NCBI RefSeq assembly: GCF_030273445.1
Contig: NZ_CP120678.1
Coordinates: forward strand, 2,085,501 to 2,149,500
From: Selenobaculum gibii
Lineage (GTDB): Bacteria > Bacillota > Negativicutes > ICN-92133
Direction of reading: 5' to 3'
DNA: 64,000 bases
A program made the translations under genes and the position numbers. Positions 17,172 to 25,833 of this stretch are shown piece by piece. A model generated the notes under the pieces. It was given only the letters and a program-made list of their open reading frames with translations. It made no database searches and was not told the DNA's origin. Within the stretch, counting starts at the first letter, position 1. Each line of letters opens with the position of its first letter.

Positions 17172-20100
17172 TTATTTAGTTATTGTAACATCTTTTTGCA
17201 CGTTTTTCTTTTTCCGTGTATTAAATTTAGCTGCTAGTTTTTCAACAACAACAAACATAACCGGAATTAGATAAATTCCCATTATCGTTGCTACTAACAT
17301 ACCACCAACAACGGCAGTCCCCATTGCATTTCTTGATGCCGCCCCTGCACCAGTTGCCACAGCCAATGGAAGACATCCAATAATAAAGGCAAGTGACGTC
17401 ATGATAATTGGACGTAAACGAAGCTTCGCAGCTTCAATTGCAGCTTCAACTGGTTCCATGCCACGGTCAACACGAACTTTTGCATATTCTACAATTAGAA
17501 TTGCATTTTTCGCCGCTAAACCAATCAGCATGACAAGCCCAATTTGCATATAAACACTATTTTGAAGATTTCTTGAGTACTCTGCTAAAAGAGCCCCAAA
17601 GATACCTGTCGGTACGCAAAGCAATACCGCATACGGGACACTCCAGCTTTCGTAAAGAGCTGCCAAACAGAGGAATACAAAGATGATTGCTAACGCAAAG
17701 ATGATCATCGTACTGCTACCTGCTTTTGATTCTTCACGACTTTGCCCTGACCACTCGTATTTAAATCCATCTGGCAAAGTTTGTTCTGCAACTTCTTGCA
17801 TTGCTTTCAATGCTTGTCCAGAGCTATAGCCTGGAGCTGCTGCACCATTAATTTGAATGCTGCGTGCTGCATTAAAACGACTAATACTTGATGCCGCAGT
17901 AATCGTTTTCGGTTTTAAAAGAGTATCGACAGGAACCATCATCCCCGTTGAAGATCTAACATATAAGAACCGTGTCATATCCGCTTCATTTCTAAATTGT
18001 GTATCCGCCTGCATCATAACTTTATAAGTACGACCAAAGCGATTAAAGTCATTGACTTGTGTACCACCAAAGTTTACTTGCAGAGCAGTAAATACATCAT
18101 CAAGATTTACTCCAAGATTTTTTACTTTTTCACGGTCAACTTCAAATTCAATTCCTGGAGAATTAATTTTAAACGTTGAATATGCTTTGGCAATTTCTGG
18201 ACGCTGATTTGCCGCCATAACAAATTGTTTTGTAATCGCATCTAACTCTTCATCTGTATGTCCAGACATATCTTGAAGCATCATTGTGAAACCACCAACC
18301 ATGCCAAGACCAGGCAATGCTGGCATATTCATTGCCATAATACTAGCTTCACCAAATTGAGCAGTAGCACCGTAAGCGCGTTTTACTTGCGCATCAATTT
18401 TTAAGTCCTCAGTAGTTCTTTGACTCCAAGGAGTTAACCCAACGAACATCGTTCCCGCATTAGATTTAGAAGAACCGGATAAAATATCATAACCGACAAT
18501 CTCTAAAGTATCTCTTACGCCTGGTTGAGCTCGTAATACTTCACCAACATTTTTTACTGTCTCTTTTGTATGATTTAAGCTCGTACCTTCTGGTAAAGAA
18601 ATTGATACTAGATAAAATCCTTGGTCTTCATCTGGAATAAATGTACTTGGTACAATTTTAAACATTCCATATGTGCCAATAATAACAATCAGCAAAAATA
18701 AACATGCATATTTTGCTTTCTTAATTACTGCATGAACAGCTTTACCGTAGCTTTCGGTTTTTGCTTCAAACCATTCATTAAATTTATCAAAGAACCTTCC
18801 TAAAAAGCCTTTATGAGCATTAGGATCATGTGGTTTTAACATCATCGCACAAAGTGCTGGCGTTAATGACAATGCCACGAAAGCAGATAAAGCCATTGAT
18901 ACCGCAATTGTGAGCGCGAATTGTTTATACAGAATTCCTGTCATTCCACTGAAAAATGCAACTGGAATAAATACGCAGGCAAGTACGAATGCAATAGCAA
19001 CTACCGGGCCTGATACTTCATCCATGGCAAGTTTTGTTGCTTCTTTTGGAGATAAACCTTTATAACGCATATTGTGCTCAACGGCTTCAATAACGACAAT
19101 TGCATCGTCAACTACAAGCCCAATCGCAAGAACCATTGCAAATAACGTTAGCGTATTGATTGAGAATCCTAATACGAGGAACGCACCGAAGGTCGCAACT
19201 AACGATACTGGAATCGCAAGCATTGGAATAAGCGTTGCGCGCCAGCTTTGTAAAAAGAGGAATACTACTAATAACACAAGTAATAAAGCTTCAAAGAAAG
19301 TCTTAACAACTTCATGAATGGATTCCCTTACATACTCTGTATTATCAACAATCTCTTTAATTTCCATATCTGGTGGGAAGCTCTTTTTCGCATCCTCAAT
19401 AACTGCTTTTACAGCATCAACAGATTCAAGCGCATTAGCATCATTTGTTAATTGAATACCAAAGCCAACTGAATTCATATTATTTAAAGTACTATTAATA
19501 TTTGTAGTTTTCGCACCTGTTTCTACTCGAGCTATATCTTTTAAATAGATAAAAGAACCATTAGGCTCTGCACGAACAATTACGTTTCCAAAATCCTCTG
19601 CTGTTGTAAGACGTCCTTGAACTTTACCCGTATATTGAAACTCTTGTGTGTCGGGAGCTGGCATCTGACCAATTGTACCTGCCGGAGCTTGAATATTTTG
19701 TTCTTGAATTGCTTTAGAAACTTCGGCAATCGTTAATCCTAGCTCTGCCATTTTATCCGGATTAATCCATACACGCATGGAAAAGTCCGGACCGAATACC
19801 ATAATATCACCGACACCTTTAACGCGTTTCAATGCATCAAAGATATAAATATCCGCATAGTTTTTTAAGAAAACTTCATCGTATGTTCCATTTGGCGAAT
19901 ATAAAGCAACCATATAGGACATATCCGTTGAAGCTTTTTTCGTCGTAATTCCGACTTGTTTTACTTCACTTGGCAAACTCGCATTTGCCTGTGCTACTTT
20001 ATTTTGTGTTTGTACTGATGCGATATCCCCATCAGTATCAGAAGAAAATGTTACACTAAGGCTATAACGACCACTATCATCACTTGTAGATGACATATAG

Positions 20101-20327
20101 TCCATACCCTCAACACCATTAATCTGCTGCTCAATTACCTGAGCAACCGTCTGGTTAACTACATCAGCATTCGCTCCTGTATAAGAAGTCGATACACTAA
20201 CTGTTGGGGGCTGAATCTGTGGATACTGTGCAATCGGTAAACTGAAAGCTGAAATCGTACCTAAAAGTACCATCATCACAGAAACTACGATTGCAAAAAT
20301 CGGACGTTCAATAAAAAATTTTGCCAC
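17172..20327 (-). CDS. RND efflux pump permease, HAE1 (AcrB/MexB) family
   Basis: A 1051-residue inner-membrane proton-driven multidrug exporter of full AcrB length, with 12 predicted membrane helices and two large periplasmic loops. The start MAKFFIERPIFAIVVSVMM is canonical. Helix 4 carries the proton-relay acidic pair in GLVVDDAIVVIEAVEHN, and helix 10 the Lys in GLAAKNAILIVEYAK. The QTxxQVIEQQINGVEGMDYM segment is the family's porter-domain signature. It lies 15 bp downstream of the adaptor gene in a two-gene operon. No TolC-type outer-membrane channel gene is nearby, so it presumably uses one encoded elsewhere. An RND pump of this class implies a diderm envelope. Confidence 0.96.
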   Translation of the reverse strand: MAKFFIERPIFAIVVSVMMVLLGTISAFSLPIAQYPQIQPPTVSVSTSYTGANADVVNQTVAQVIEQQINGVEGMDYMSSTSDDSGRYSLSVTFSSDTDGDIASVQTQNKVAQANASLPSEVKQVGITTKKASTDMSYMVALYSPNGTYDEVFLKNYADIYIFDALKRVKGVGDIMVFGPDFSMRVWINPDKMAELGLTIAEVSKAIQEQNIQAPAGTIGQMPAPDTQEFQYTGKVQGRLTTAEDFGNVIVRAEPNGSFIYLKDIARVETGAKTTNINSTLNNMNSVGFGIQLTNDANALESVDAVKAVIEDAKKSFPPDMEIKEIVDNTEYVRESIHEVVKTFFEALLLVLLVVFLFLQSWRATLIPMLAIPVSLVATFGAFLVLGFSINTLTLFAMVLAIGLVVDDAIVVIEAVEHNMRYKGLSPKEATKLAMDEVSGPVVAIAFVLACVFIPVAFFSGMTGILYKQFALTIAVSMALSAFVALSLTPALCAMMLKPHDPNAHKGFLGRFFDKFNEWFEAKTESYGKAVHAVIKKAKYACLFLLIVIIGTYGMFKIVPSTFIPDEDQGFYLVSISLPEGTSLNHTKETVKNVGEVLRAQPGVRDTLEIVGYDILSGSSKSNAGTMFVGLTPWSQRTTEDLKIDAQVKRAYGATAQFGEASIMAMNMPALPGLGMVGGFTMMLQDMSGHTDEELDAITKQFVMAANQRPEIAKAYSTFKINSPGIEFEVDREKVKNLGVNLDDVFTALQVNFGGTQVNDFNRFGRTYKVMMQADTQFRNEADMTRFLYVRSSTGMMVPVDTLLKPKTITAASSISRFNAARSIQINGAAAPGYSSGQALKAMQEVAEQTLPDGFKYEWSGQSREESKAGSSTMIIFALAIIFVFLCLAALYESWSVPYAVLLCVPTGIFGALLAEYSRNLQNSVYMQIGLVMLIGLAAKNAILIVEYAKVRVDRGMEPVEAAIEAAKLRLRPIIMTSLAFIIGCLPLAVATGAGAASRNAMGTAVVGGMLVATIMGIYLIPVMFVVVEKLAAKFNTRKKKNVQKDVTITK

Positions 20328-20342
20328 TATTTATTCGCCCCC

Positions 20343-21482
20343 TTAATTCAAGGACAATTGCAACTCTTCTGGAGTTACTAAAGTCACATCTAGGGCTACA
20401 CCACTTTGAATTTTTGTTAAACCTTCAACAACAACTTGATCAGCCGCTGTTAAACCGGATTCGACAATATAGTAACTACCCACTTTAGAACCAAGTTTTA
20501 CCTCACGTGATTCTGCTTTATTATCCGCACCAACTACAGTTACGAAACTCTTTTCCAACAACTGTTGAACAGCACGTTGCGGAACCAAGATGGCATTTGG
20601 AATTGTTTCCCCGCTAATTTTTACTCTAGCAAACATACCAGGGATTAAAATTGCATTTGGATTTTCAAAAGTTGCTTTAAAAGTTAATGTCCCACTATTT
20701 TGTGCTAAGCCCCTATCGACTTGCGTTACTTTACCTGTAATAGGGTATTGTGTTCCATCACTAAGTGTGATCGCAACAGTTTCCCCCCATTGTTCTGTCA
20801 TTCCATTTTTGTGTAATGAGGCCAATTTTAAGTATTCATTTTCACTCATGCTAAATTGAACGAATACAGGGTTCGTTGATGATACAGTAGCCATAGTAGT
20901 AGAACCTGCTGTAACATACGTACCAACACTTAAATCATTAACGTCCATACGACCATCAATTGGAGAAACAATTACAGTATCTGCAAGGTCATCCGCTGCT
21001 TTTTGCACATTTGCACGATTAAATTCTACAACAGCTGCATTTTGTTCTTCTACAGATTGTTGTGTATTTAAAGTTTGCTCTGCAATTGCATCAGCGGCCG
21101 CTAATTGACGATAGCGATCTGTATCTAGACGTGCATTACTCAAATTCGCTTCTGCCTGTGCTAAACTTGCCTGTGCAGAATTTAATGCACTTTCATATTG
21201 ACGAGGGTCTATTCTAAATAAAGGTTGCCCTTTATGTACGCTATCCCCACCATTGACTAGCTTTTCAATAATATTACCAGATACTCTTGCTTGAATTTTA
21301 ATTTCATTTTTTGCCTGAATTTGCCCAGCATATTCAGAAGTCATCGGTGTATCTTTTTGAATGACCTGAACAGCTTTTACTTTAACTGGTTGTCCACTTT
21401 GTGATGCTTGTTTCGTACTGCCACACCCTAAAACAGCCGAAAGTGCAAATACAGCAACCAGGCTTAAACAACAGGCTTTCAT
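20343..21482 (-). CDS. RND efflux periplasmic adaptor subunit (AcrA/MexA type)
   Basis: A 379-residue membrane-fusion protein linking the pump to an outer-membrane channel. The N-terminus is a lipoprotein-type signal with cysteine at about residue 20 (AVLGCGS). A biotinyl-lipoyl half follows (IKIQARVSGNIIEKLVNGGDSVHKGQPLFRIDP), then an alpha-helical hairpin (about 95-165), the second lipoyl half (DTVIVSPIDGRMD) and beta-barrel and membrane-proximal domains (GMFARVKI, ILVPQRAVQ). It is the first gene of the operon, divergent from the marR-type gene, whose product is the likely repressor. Confidence 0.94.
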   Translation of the reverse strand: MKACCLSLVAVFALSAVLGCGSTKQASQSGQPVKVKAVQVIQKDTPMTSEYAGQIQAKNEIKIQARVSGNIIEKLVNGGDSVHKGQPLFRIDPRQYESALNSAQASLAQAEANLSNARLDTDRYRQLAAADAIAEQTLNTQQSVEEQNAAVVEFNRANVQKAADDLADTVIVSPIDGRMDVNDLSVGTYVTAGSTTMATVSSTNPVFVQFSMSENEYLKLASLHKNGMTEQWGETVAITLSDGTQYPITGKVTQVDRGLAQNSGTLTFKATFENPNAILIPGMFARVKISGETIPNAILVPQRAVQQLLEKSFVTVVGADNKAESREVKLGSKVGSYYIVESGLTAADQVVVEGLTKIQSGVALDVTLVTPEELQLSLN

Positions 21483-21606
21483 TTTTTTTCTTGAAAGTAC
21501 TATTTTCCTCTACCTCCCTTTAATATTTAAAACCTACAACAATTGCATGACTGTTCATGTAAAAGTTTATGAAAATCACCACAAAATTTAGGTTTTCCCC
21601 ATTACA

Positions 21607-21628
21607 ATAGTAAATAGTTATTTACTAT
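21607..21628. promoter_or_regulatory. Inverted repeat, candidate MarR operator 1
   Basis: ATAGTAAAT and ATTTACTAT flank a 4-bp spacer (22 bp in total). The repeat lies in the divergent promoter region between the adaptor and marR-type genes. MarR proteins bind such palindromes. Confidence 0.55.
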
Positions 21629-21638
21629 TCACGGATTC

Positions 21639-21658
21639 TATAGTATAGTAATACTATA
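21639..21658. promoter_or_regulatory. Inverted repeat, candidate MarR operator 2
   Basis: TATAGTAT and ATACTATA around AGTA. The right arm overlaps a TATAAT hexamer (21655-21660) that could be the -10 box of the marR-type gene, so bound protein would block its own promoter. Confidence 0.5.
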
Positions 21659-21704
21659 ATTTTGTCAATGGATTTTCATTAAAAACAGAACGGAGTTTAT
21701 ACCA

Positions 21705-22139
21705 ATGTCGACTGTTAGAAATAAAGAAATTGCAGAAAATTTCTCACATTTACTTACTATTTTTCATCAAAAATTCATTCAACCTCTTTCGATTCCTTTG
21801 CCATTAAACCATTTTGGAACGCTGATCTGCCTCGGTAATAACGGTACACAAACGATTGGCGAATTATCATCTAAGTTGAAAATTTCCAAGCAACAAATGT
21901 CTCCTATTATTGACAAATTACATAAGTCTGGATATATCACGCGTGAACAAGATAAAACTGATCGCCGTAGTGTAAATATATCCATTACTTCTGAGGGCTA
22001 TGATCTGCTTTCTGCCCATCATGATAATATTGTACATTTATTTGAACAAAGATTAGAAACAATATCAAATATAAATAATCTCGAAGAAATAAGACAAGCA
22101 CAAATTGCGTTAATACGCTTAATTAATAAGTATTTTTAA
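21705..22139 (+). CDS. MarR-family transcriptional regulator of the RND operon
   Basis: A 144-residue winged-helix regulator. The DNA-binding core spans about residues 35-100: TIGELSSKLKISKQQMSPIIDKLHKSGYITREQDKTDRRSVNISIT, which contains the recognition helix and the conserved DRR wing. Flanking helices provide dimerisation and, in the family, a ligand pocket. It is divergent from the efflux operon and separated by 222 bp holding two palindromes, so local autoregulation and pump repression are likely (inference). Start ATG behind ACGGAG. Its stop codon abuts a terminator. Confidence 0.9.
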   Translation: MSTVRNKEIAENFSHLLTIFHQKFIQPLSIPLPLNHFGTLICLGNNGTQTIGELSSKLKISKQQMSPIIDKLHKSGYITREQDKTDRRSVNISITSEGYDLLSAHHDNIVHLFEQRLETISNINNLEEIRQAQIALIRLINKYF

Positions 22140-22163
22140 CAGAGGATTTTCCTCTGTTTTTTA
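22139..22163 (+). terminator. Terminator of the marR-type gene
   Basis: ACAGAGGA/TCCTCTGT stem (22139-22146 with 22150-22157) followed by T6. It starts at the last base of the stop codon. Confidence 0.85.
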
Positions 22164-22192
22164 TTGACTCATTTATTGTAAAGTTGTAAACT
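22164..22192 (+). promoter_or_regulatory. Promoter of the lactate dehydrogenase-like gene
   Basis: TTGACT and TAAACT are separated by 17 bp, 43 bp upstream of the predicted start codon. Confidence 0.5.
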
Positions 22193-22235
22193 TAATTTCA
22201 TTGATTGATAAGATTTATATAAGGAGTTGTTGTTT

Positions 22236-23195
22236 ATGAAGTCTCTTAAAAGTAAACTGGTAATTATCGGCGTCGGCCATGTCGGCTCTGCCGTTTTGAA
22301 TAGAGCAATTGCGTTTCAATTAGCAAATGAAATTGTTTTAATTGATATGGATGAAAAAAAAGCCTTTGGTGAAGCACTTGATTCAAGTCATGCTACACCT
22401 TGTAACTATAGCCAAAACATCAATGTCCACATTGGCGATTATTCGGAGTGTAAAGATGCAGGCGTTATTATTATCGCTGCTGGGCCAAGTATAATGCCTG
22501 GAGAAAATTTAGACAGACTTGTACTTGCAGAGCGCAACATTGCCGTAATTCATGACATTATGCCACAAATTACCCACTATACAAAAGATGCTGTAATCAT
22601 TATGATTACAAATCCATTAGATGTTACAACTTATTGCGCAGCCAAATGTTTTGACTATCCAGAGAATCGTTTATTTGGAACAGGTACAACATTAGAAACA
22701 TTACGGTTTAAACGCATTATTGCAAATCACTATAACGTAGATGCTAAAGATGTACAAGGGTATATGTTAGGTGAGCATGGAAATTCAGCATTTCCCGCTT
22801 GGAGTTTACTTAATATTGGTGGAATTCCAGCTGATCAACTTGATAATTTTTTTAATAAATCGGAATCACTCGACCGTCAGGAAGTTGCAAAAGCAGTTGT
22901 TCAAGTTGCTTACGACGTTCTCAATTGCAAAGGCTATACTAATACAGGTATTGCGATGGGGGCTTGTCGACTTGCAAAGGCAGTTTTAGGAAATGAGAGA
23001 AGTATCCTTCCTGTATCTACACCATTAAAGGGCGAGTATGGCTTAACAAATGTCGCGTTAAGTCTTCCTTCATTAATTAGCGAAAACGGTATTGAACGTC
23101 GTTTTGAAGTCAACCTTCCAACTGACGAATTAGAAAAATTACATTTTAGTGCAAATAGCATAAAGGGTGTTCTACTAGCAAACAAGTTAATTTAA
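22236..23195 (+). CDS. Lactate/malate dehydrogenase superfamily, probable L-2-hydroxyacid dehydrogenase
   Basis: A 319-residue NAD-dependent dehydrogenase. The Rossmann motif is GVGHVG (residues 12-17) with an acidic LIDMD strand end that favours NAD. TNPLD (125-129), R157 and the catalytic His in GEHGNS (H181) are present. Two features differ from ordinary L-lactate dehydrogenase. The Asp that pairs with the catalytic His is Glu (E154 in TTLETLRF). The mobile substrate loop (AAGPSIMPGENLDRLVL) lacks the usual NQKPGETR pattern and appears about two residues longer before its Arg. It may act on a 2-oxoacid other than pyruvate. AAGGAG lies 9 nt before ATG 22236; an upstream TTG in frame is not used. 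Confidence 0.82.
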   Translation: MKSLKSKLVIIGVGHVGSAVLNRAIAFQLANEIVLIDMDEKKAFGEALDSSHATPCNYSQNINVHIGDYSECKDAGVIIIAAGPSIMPGENLDRLVLAERNIAVIHDIMPQITHYTKDAVIIMITNPLDVTTYCAAKCFDYPENRLFGTGTTLETLRFKRIIANHYNVDAKDVQGYMLGEHGNSAFPAWSLLNIGGIPADQLDNFFNKSESLDRQEVAKAVVQVAYDVLNCKGYTNTGIAMGACRLAKAVLGNERSILPVSTPLKGEYGLTNVALSLPSLISENGIERRFEVNLPTDELEKLHFSANSIKGVLLANKLI

Positions 23196-23263
23196 TTCAT
23201 ATTATATAAAATAGACTAGGAGTAAGGTAGAATTTTAAACCATTATTGTCCTAGCTATTAAAT

Positions 23264-23307
23264 AAAAAAGCGAACAAATTCTAAATTTGAATTTGTTCGC
23301 TTTTTTT
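23264..23307. terminator. Bidirectional terminator between the dehydrogenase and panD
   Basis: An approximately 17-bp stem reading GCGAACAAATTC/GAATTTGTTCGC, with flanking A and T runs, serves the convergent genes. Confidence 0.85.
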
Positions 23308-23359
23308 ATCTTTGGATAACGATTTCTAAAATTCGGATGGAGTTAAAACTCTATCTGAG

Positions 23360-23755
23360 TTAAGAACTCTGTTTATCTATTTGACGTTCTGTTTCTTTAC
23401 TGCGTATTTCACGCATTTTATTCTTCTCATCTACCATAACGACGATCGGCTGATATTCTTGCGCTTCTCTTTCTTCCATCCAAGCATACGCCATAATAAT
23501 AACAACATCCTCTGGTTGCACAAGTCTTGCTGCTGATCCATTTAAACAAATGACACCTGAATCAGCTTTACCCGGAATGACATAAGTTTCAAGTCTGGCT
23601 CCATTATTATTATTCACCACTTGTACACGTTCATTTGGTAATATGTTTGCCGCTTTCATTAGCGTTTCATCAATTGTAATACTGCCCATATATTTTAAAT
23701 TTGCCTCTGTAACAGTTGCACAATGAATTTTTGACTTCAATAAATTAAGTAACAT
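23360..23755 (-). CDS. panD: Aspartate 1-decarboxylase precursor
   Basis: A 131-residue pyruvoyl enzyme that makes beta-alanine from L-aspartate for pantothenate synthesis. The self-cleavage site is visible as YMGSITID: cleavage before the Ser (about residue 25) generates the pyruvoyl group. The substrate-binding region ([17 protein letters not shown]) and the NGSAARLV...GDxVIIMAY-type core are present. Length is normal, with a slightly longer charged C-terminus. It is last in panBCD. Its ATG overlaps the panC stop codon (TAATG), and the ribosome site AGGAGG lies inside the end of panC, so the two are coupled. Confidence 0.96.
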   Translation of the reverse strand: MLLNLLKSKIHCATVTEANLKYMGSITIDETLMKAANILPNERVQVVNNNNGARLETYVIPGKADSGVICLNGSAARLVQPEDVVIIMAYAWMEEREAQEYQPIVVMVDEKNKMREIRSKETERQIDKQSS

Positions 23756-24612
23756 TATTCTCCTCCTAGGATTGTATTGTCAATTAAGCGAGTCGTACCG
23801 AACTTAACTGCTAATGCAACCAGCGCTTCTTTCGCTATCATTTCACATTCTTCTAAGTCAGGGAAAGTATAAATATCTATATAATCAATTTGTGCTAACG
23901 GTTCTGCTTGAATTTTTTCCGTTATTAACGCTTTCAATTCCGTTACGGATTTTTTGCCGCTTTTAAAAGCTTTTTGTGCTTCTTTCAAACTTTTCGATAA
24001 AACGAGAGCGGCTTTTTTTTCTTTATCGGATAAATATTTATTTCGCGAACTAAGCGCTAAACCATCTTCGGCGCGAACAATCGGCACCATATTCACTTCA
24101 ACATTCATATTTAAGTCACGCACAAACCTTTTAATCACAACGACTTGTTGTGCATCTTTTTGTCCAAAGAAAGCTTTGTCGGCCTCCGTAATATTAAATA
24201 GTTTTGTAACAACTGTTGCTACGCCACGAAAATGTCCTGGACGCTTTGCACCGCATAATTTATTTGTAATATCTCCATCTACAGTTACATAAGCTGTATA
24301 TCCCTTTGGATACATTTCTTCTGCACTCGGATGGAAAACCGCATCAACACCAACGGAGTCTAGTTTTTCACAATCACGGGAAAATCCACGCGGATATGCA
24401 TCAAAATCTTCATTCGGACCAAATTGTGTCGGATTTACAAATACACTTGCAATAACAACATCCGCATTTTTTTTCGCATGACGCATTAACGTTAAATGTC
24501 CCTCATGTAGCGCTCCCATTGTCGGAACTAGCCCAATCGTTTTTCCTGCTTTTTTCACTGCTCTAACAAATGATTTAACTTCTGCTACCGTAGTTAACAC
24601 TTTAATTTTCAT
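23755..24612 (-). CDS. panC: Pantothenate synthetase (pantoate--beta-alanine ligase)
   Basis: A 285-residue cytoplasmic ligase that joins pantoate and beta-alanine with ATP. The nucleotidyltransferase-fold motifs are [14 protein letters not shown] (residues about 30-43, HxGH) and the KMSKS-like [27 protein letters not shown] binds pantoate, and GQKDAQQ is in the active-site loop. Length and order fit the family well. It lies 16 bp after panB and overlaps panD by one base. Confidence 0.97.
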   Translation of the reverse strand: MKIKVLTTVAEVKSFVRAVKKAGKTIGLVPTMGALHEGHLTLMRHAKKNADVVIASVFVNPTQFGPNEDFDAYPRGFSRDCEKLDSVGVDAVFHPSAEEMYPKGYTAYVTVDGDITNKLCGAKRPGHFRGVATVVTKLFNITEADKAFFGQKDAQQVVVIKRFVRDLNMNVEVNMVPIVRAEDGLALSSRNKYLSDKEKKAALVLSKSLKEAQKAFKSGKKSVTELKALITEKIQAEPLAQIDYIDIYTFPDLEECEMIAKEALVALAVKFGTTRLIDNTILGGE

Positions 24613-24628
24613 TTATTTAACCTCGCAA

Positions 24629-25459
24629 TTAATACAATTTTTCTAAAACCTCATCCGACATTGTAAACGTATGCTCCTTTGCAGGAAACTCGCGATTTAT
24701 AACTTCTTGTTTATATTCCTCAATTGCTTCTTGCATTAATTTACTCAAATCAGCAAACTTTTTAACAAATTTCGGTGTAAAGTCACTATACATACCAAGC
24801 ATATCATTCACTACCAAAACCTGACCATCACAGACATTACCAGCACCAATTCCAATCGTCGGTACATGAATTGTATCTGTAATCTTCTGCGCCAACTTTT
24901 CTGGGACGCATTCAAGAACCAAAGCGCACACACCAGCATCCGCAAGCAATTTAGCATCATCAATCATCTTTTGTGCCGTTTCCATATCTTTTCCCTGTAC
25001 TTTAAATCCACCCAATTGATGAATAGATTGCGGTGTAAGCCCTAAGTGTCCAACGACAGGAATCCCCGCGTCAACCATTGCTCGCACTACTTCAATAATT
25101 TCTTTTCCACCTTCAACTTTTACCGCTTGTGCACCAGATTCCTTCATGATGCGCCCAGCATTACGCAGTGCATCTACAACACTTATTTGATATGACATAA
25201 ATGGCATATCAACGACCACCATCGCCTGATTTACCCCACGGCATACTGCTTTTGCATGATGAATCATATCATCAACAGTTACAGGAATCGTTGATTCATA
25301 CCCTAATACAACATTTCCTAAAGAGTCGCCTACTAATATCATATCTATGCCAGCATTATCAACCATTCTTGCCATCGCATAATCATAGGAAGTAAGCATT
25401 GTAATTGGTGTTTTCCTTTGCTTTCTTTCCTTTAATGTTGCTACCGTTATTTTTGCCAT
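24629..25459 (-). CDS. panB: 3-methyl-2-oxobutanoate hydroxymethyltransferase
   Basis: A 276-residue TIM-barrel enzyme that transfers a hydroxymethyl group from methylene-tetrahydrofolate to 2-oxoisovalerate, giving ketopantoate. Diagnostic motifs are MLTSYDYAMARMVDNAGIDMILVGDSLGNV, the active-site VKVEGG, GHLGLTPQSIHQLGGFKVQG and IGIGAGNVCDGQVLV. It is first of panBCD, preceded by GGAGGATGG and by an approximately 230-nt leader that holds a terminator and a competing stem. Ketopantoate reductase (panE) is not in the window. Confidence 0.97.
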   Translation of the reverse strand: MAKITVATLKERKQRKTPITMLTSYDYAMARMVDNAGIDMILVGDSLGNVVLGYESTIPVTVDDMIHHAKAVCRGVNQAMVVVDMPFMSYQISVVDALRNAGRIMKESGAQAVKVEGGKEIIEVVRAMVDAGIPVVGHLGLTPQSIHQLGGFKVQGKDMETAQKMIDDAKLLADAGVCALVLECVPEKLAQKITDTIHVPTIGIGAGNVCDGQVLVVNDMLGMYSDFTPKFVKKFADLSKLMQEAIEEYKQEVINREFPAKEHTFTMSDEVLEKLY

Positions 25460-25523
25460 TTTCCATCCTCCAACACCGCAGACCTCAATTGGAGTTTCGA
25501 GATTTTTGCTGCTTCAGGCAAAT

Positions 25524-25553
25524 AAAAAAGCCTTTCGGCAGACTCCGAAAGGC
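25524..25553 (-). terminator. Intrinsic terminator inside the panBCD leader
   Basis: On the minus strand a 9-bp stem (GCCTTTCGG/CCGAAAGGC) with a 6-nt loop is followed by six T. It lies about 65 bp upstream of the panB start codon and within the same transcription unit, so it is an attenuator rather than an end-of-gene terminator. Confidence 0.75.
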
Positions 25554-25594
25554 ATAGTTATCCTATAAAAAATTCGCCTTCCGTCTCAGTCTAC
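25538..25594 (-). promoter_or_regulatory. Antiterminator-like stem in the panB leader (possible pan RNA motif)
   Basis: On the minus strand GTAGACT (25588-25594) can pair with AGTCTGC (25538-25544). GGAAGGC (25576-25582) can pair with GCCTTTC (25547-25553), and a small ATAG/CTAT hairpin caps the structure. The 3' arms are the same bases that form the terminator, so the two folds are mutually exclusive. A structured 'pan' RNA motif upstream of panB is known from comparative genomics; whether this is that family I cannot verify. Confidence 0.5.
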
Positions 25595-25698
25595 TATAGA
25601 TCTAAGCGGGTAAATTTTCTTTTAATTTATGAATATAATTTCTAGCAAGCCACAGTACAACTCCAACAAGGATGTTATCTACTACCTGCCACAAATGG

Positions 25699-25727
25699 AT
25701 AATAGCACACTCATAAATGAAATACAA
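25699..25727 (-). promoter_or_regulatory. Promoter of the panBCD operon
   Basis: On the minus strand TTGTAT (25722-25727) and TATTAT (25699-25704) are 17 bp apart. A transcript from here would have a leader of about 230 nt before panB. Confidence 0.6.
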
Positions 25728-25787
25728 GCATTTCATTTATTTAAATTTTAGAAGTAAAAGAAGTTGTAATTTTCATAAAATTGTCAC

Positions 25788-25827
25788 AAAAAAAAGTTAT
25801 TTCTCCAATTAATTATGAGAAATAACC
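25788..25827 (-). terminator. Terminator of the 25.8-kb secreted protein gene
   Basis: A perfect 10-bp stem GTTATTTCTC/GAGAAATAAC (25796-25805 with 25817-25826) with eight T following on the minus strand. Confidence 0.85.
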
Positions 25828-25833
25828 TTTTTA

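Noticed and set aside
25620-25715. Possible ~30-codon leader peptide in the panB leader (minus strand, starting TTG TGG CAG)
   Set aside because: The frame is open to a TAG at the start of the antiterminator, but the only start is a TTG at the predicted transcription start with no ribosome site. A run this short is expected by chance.
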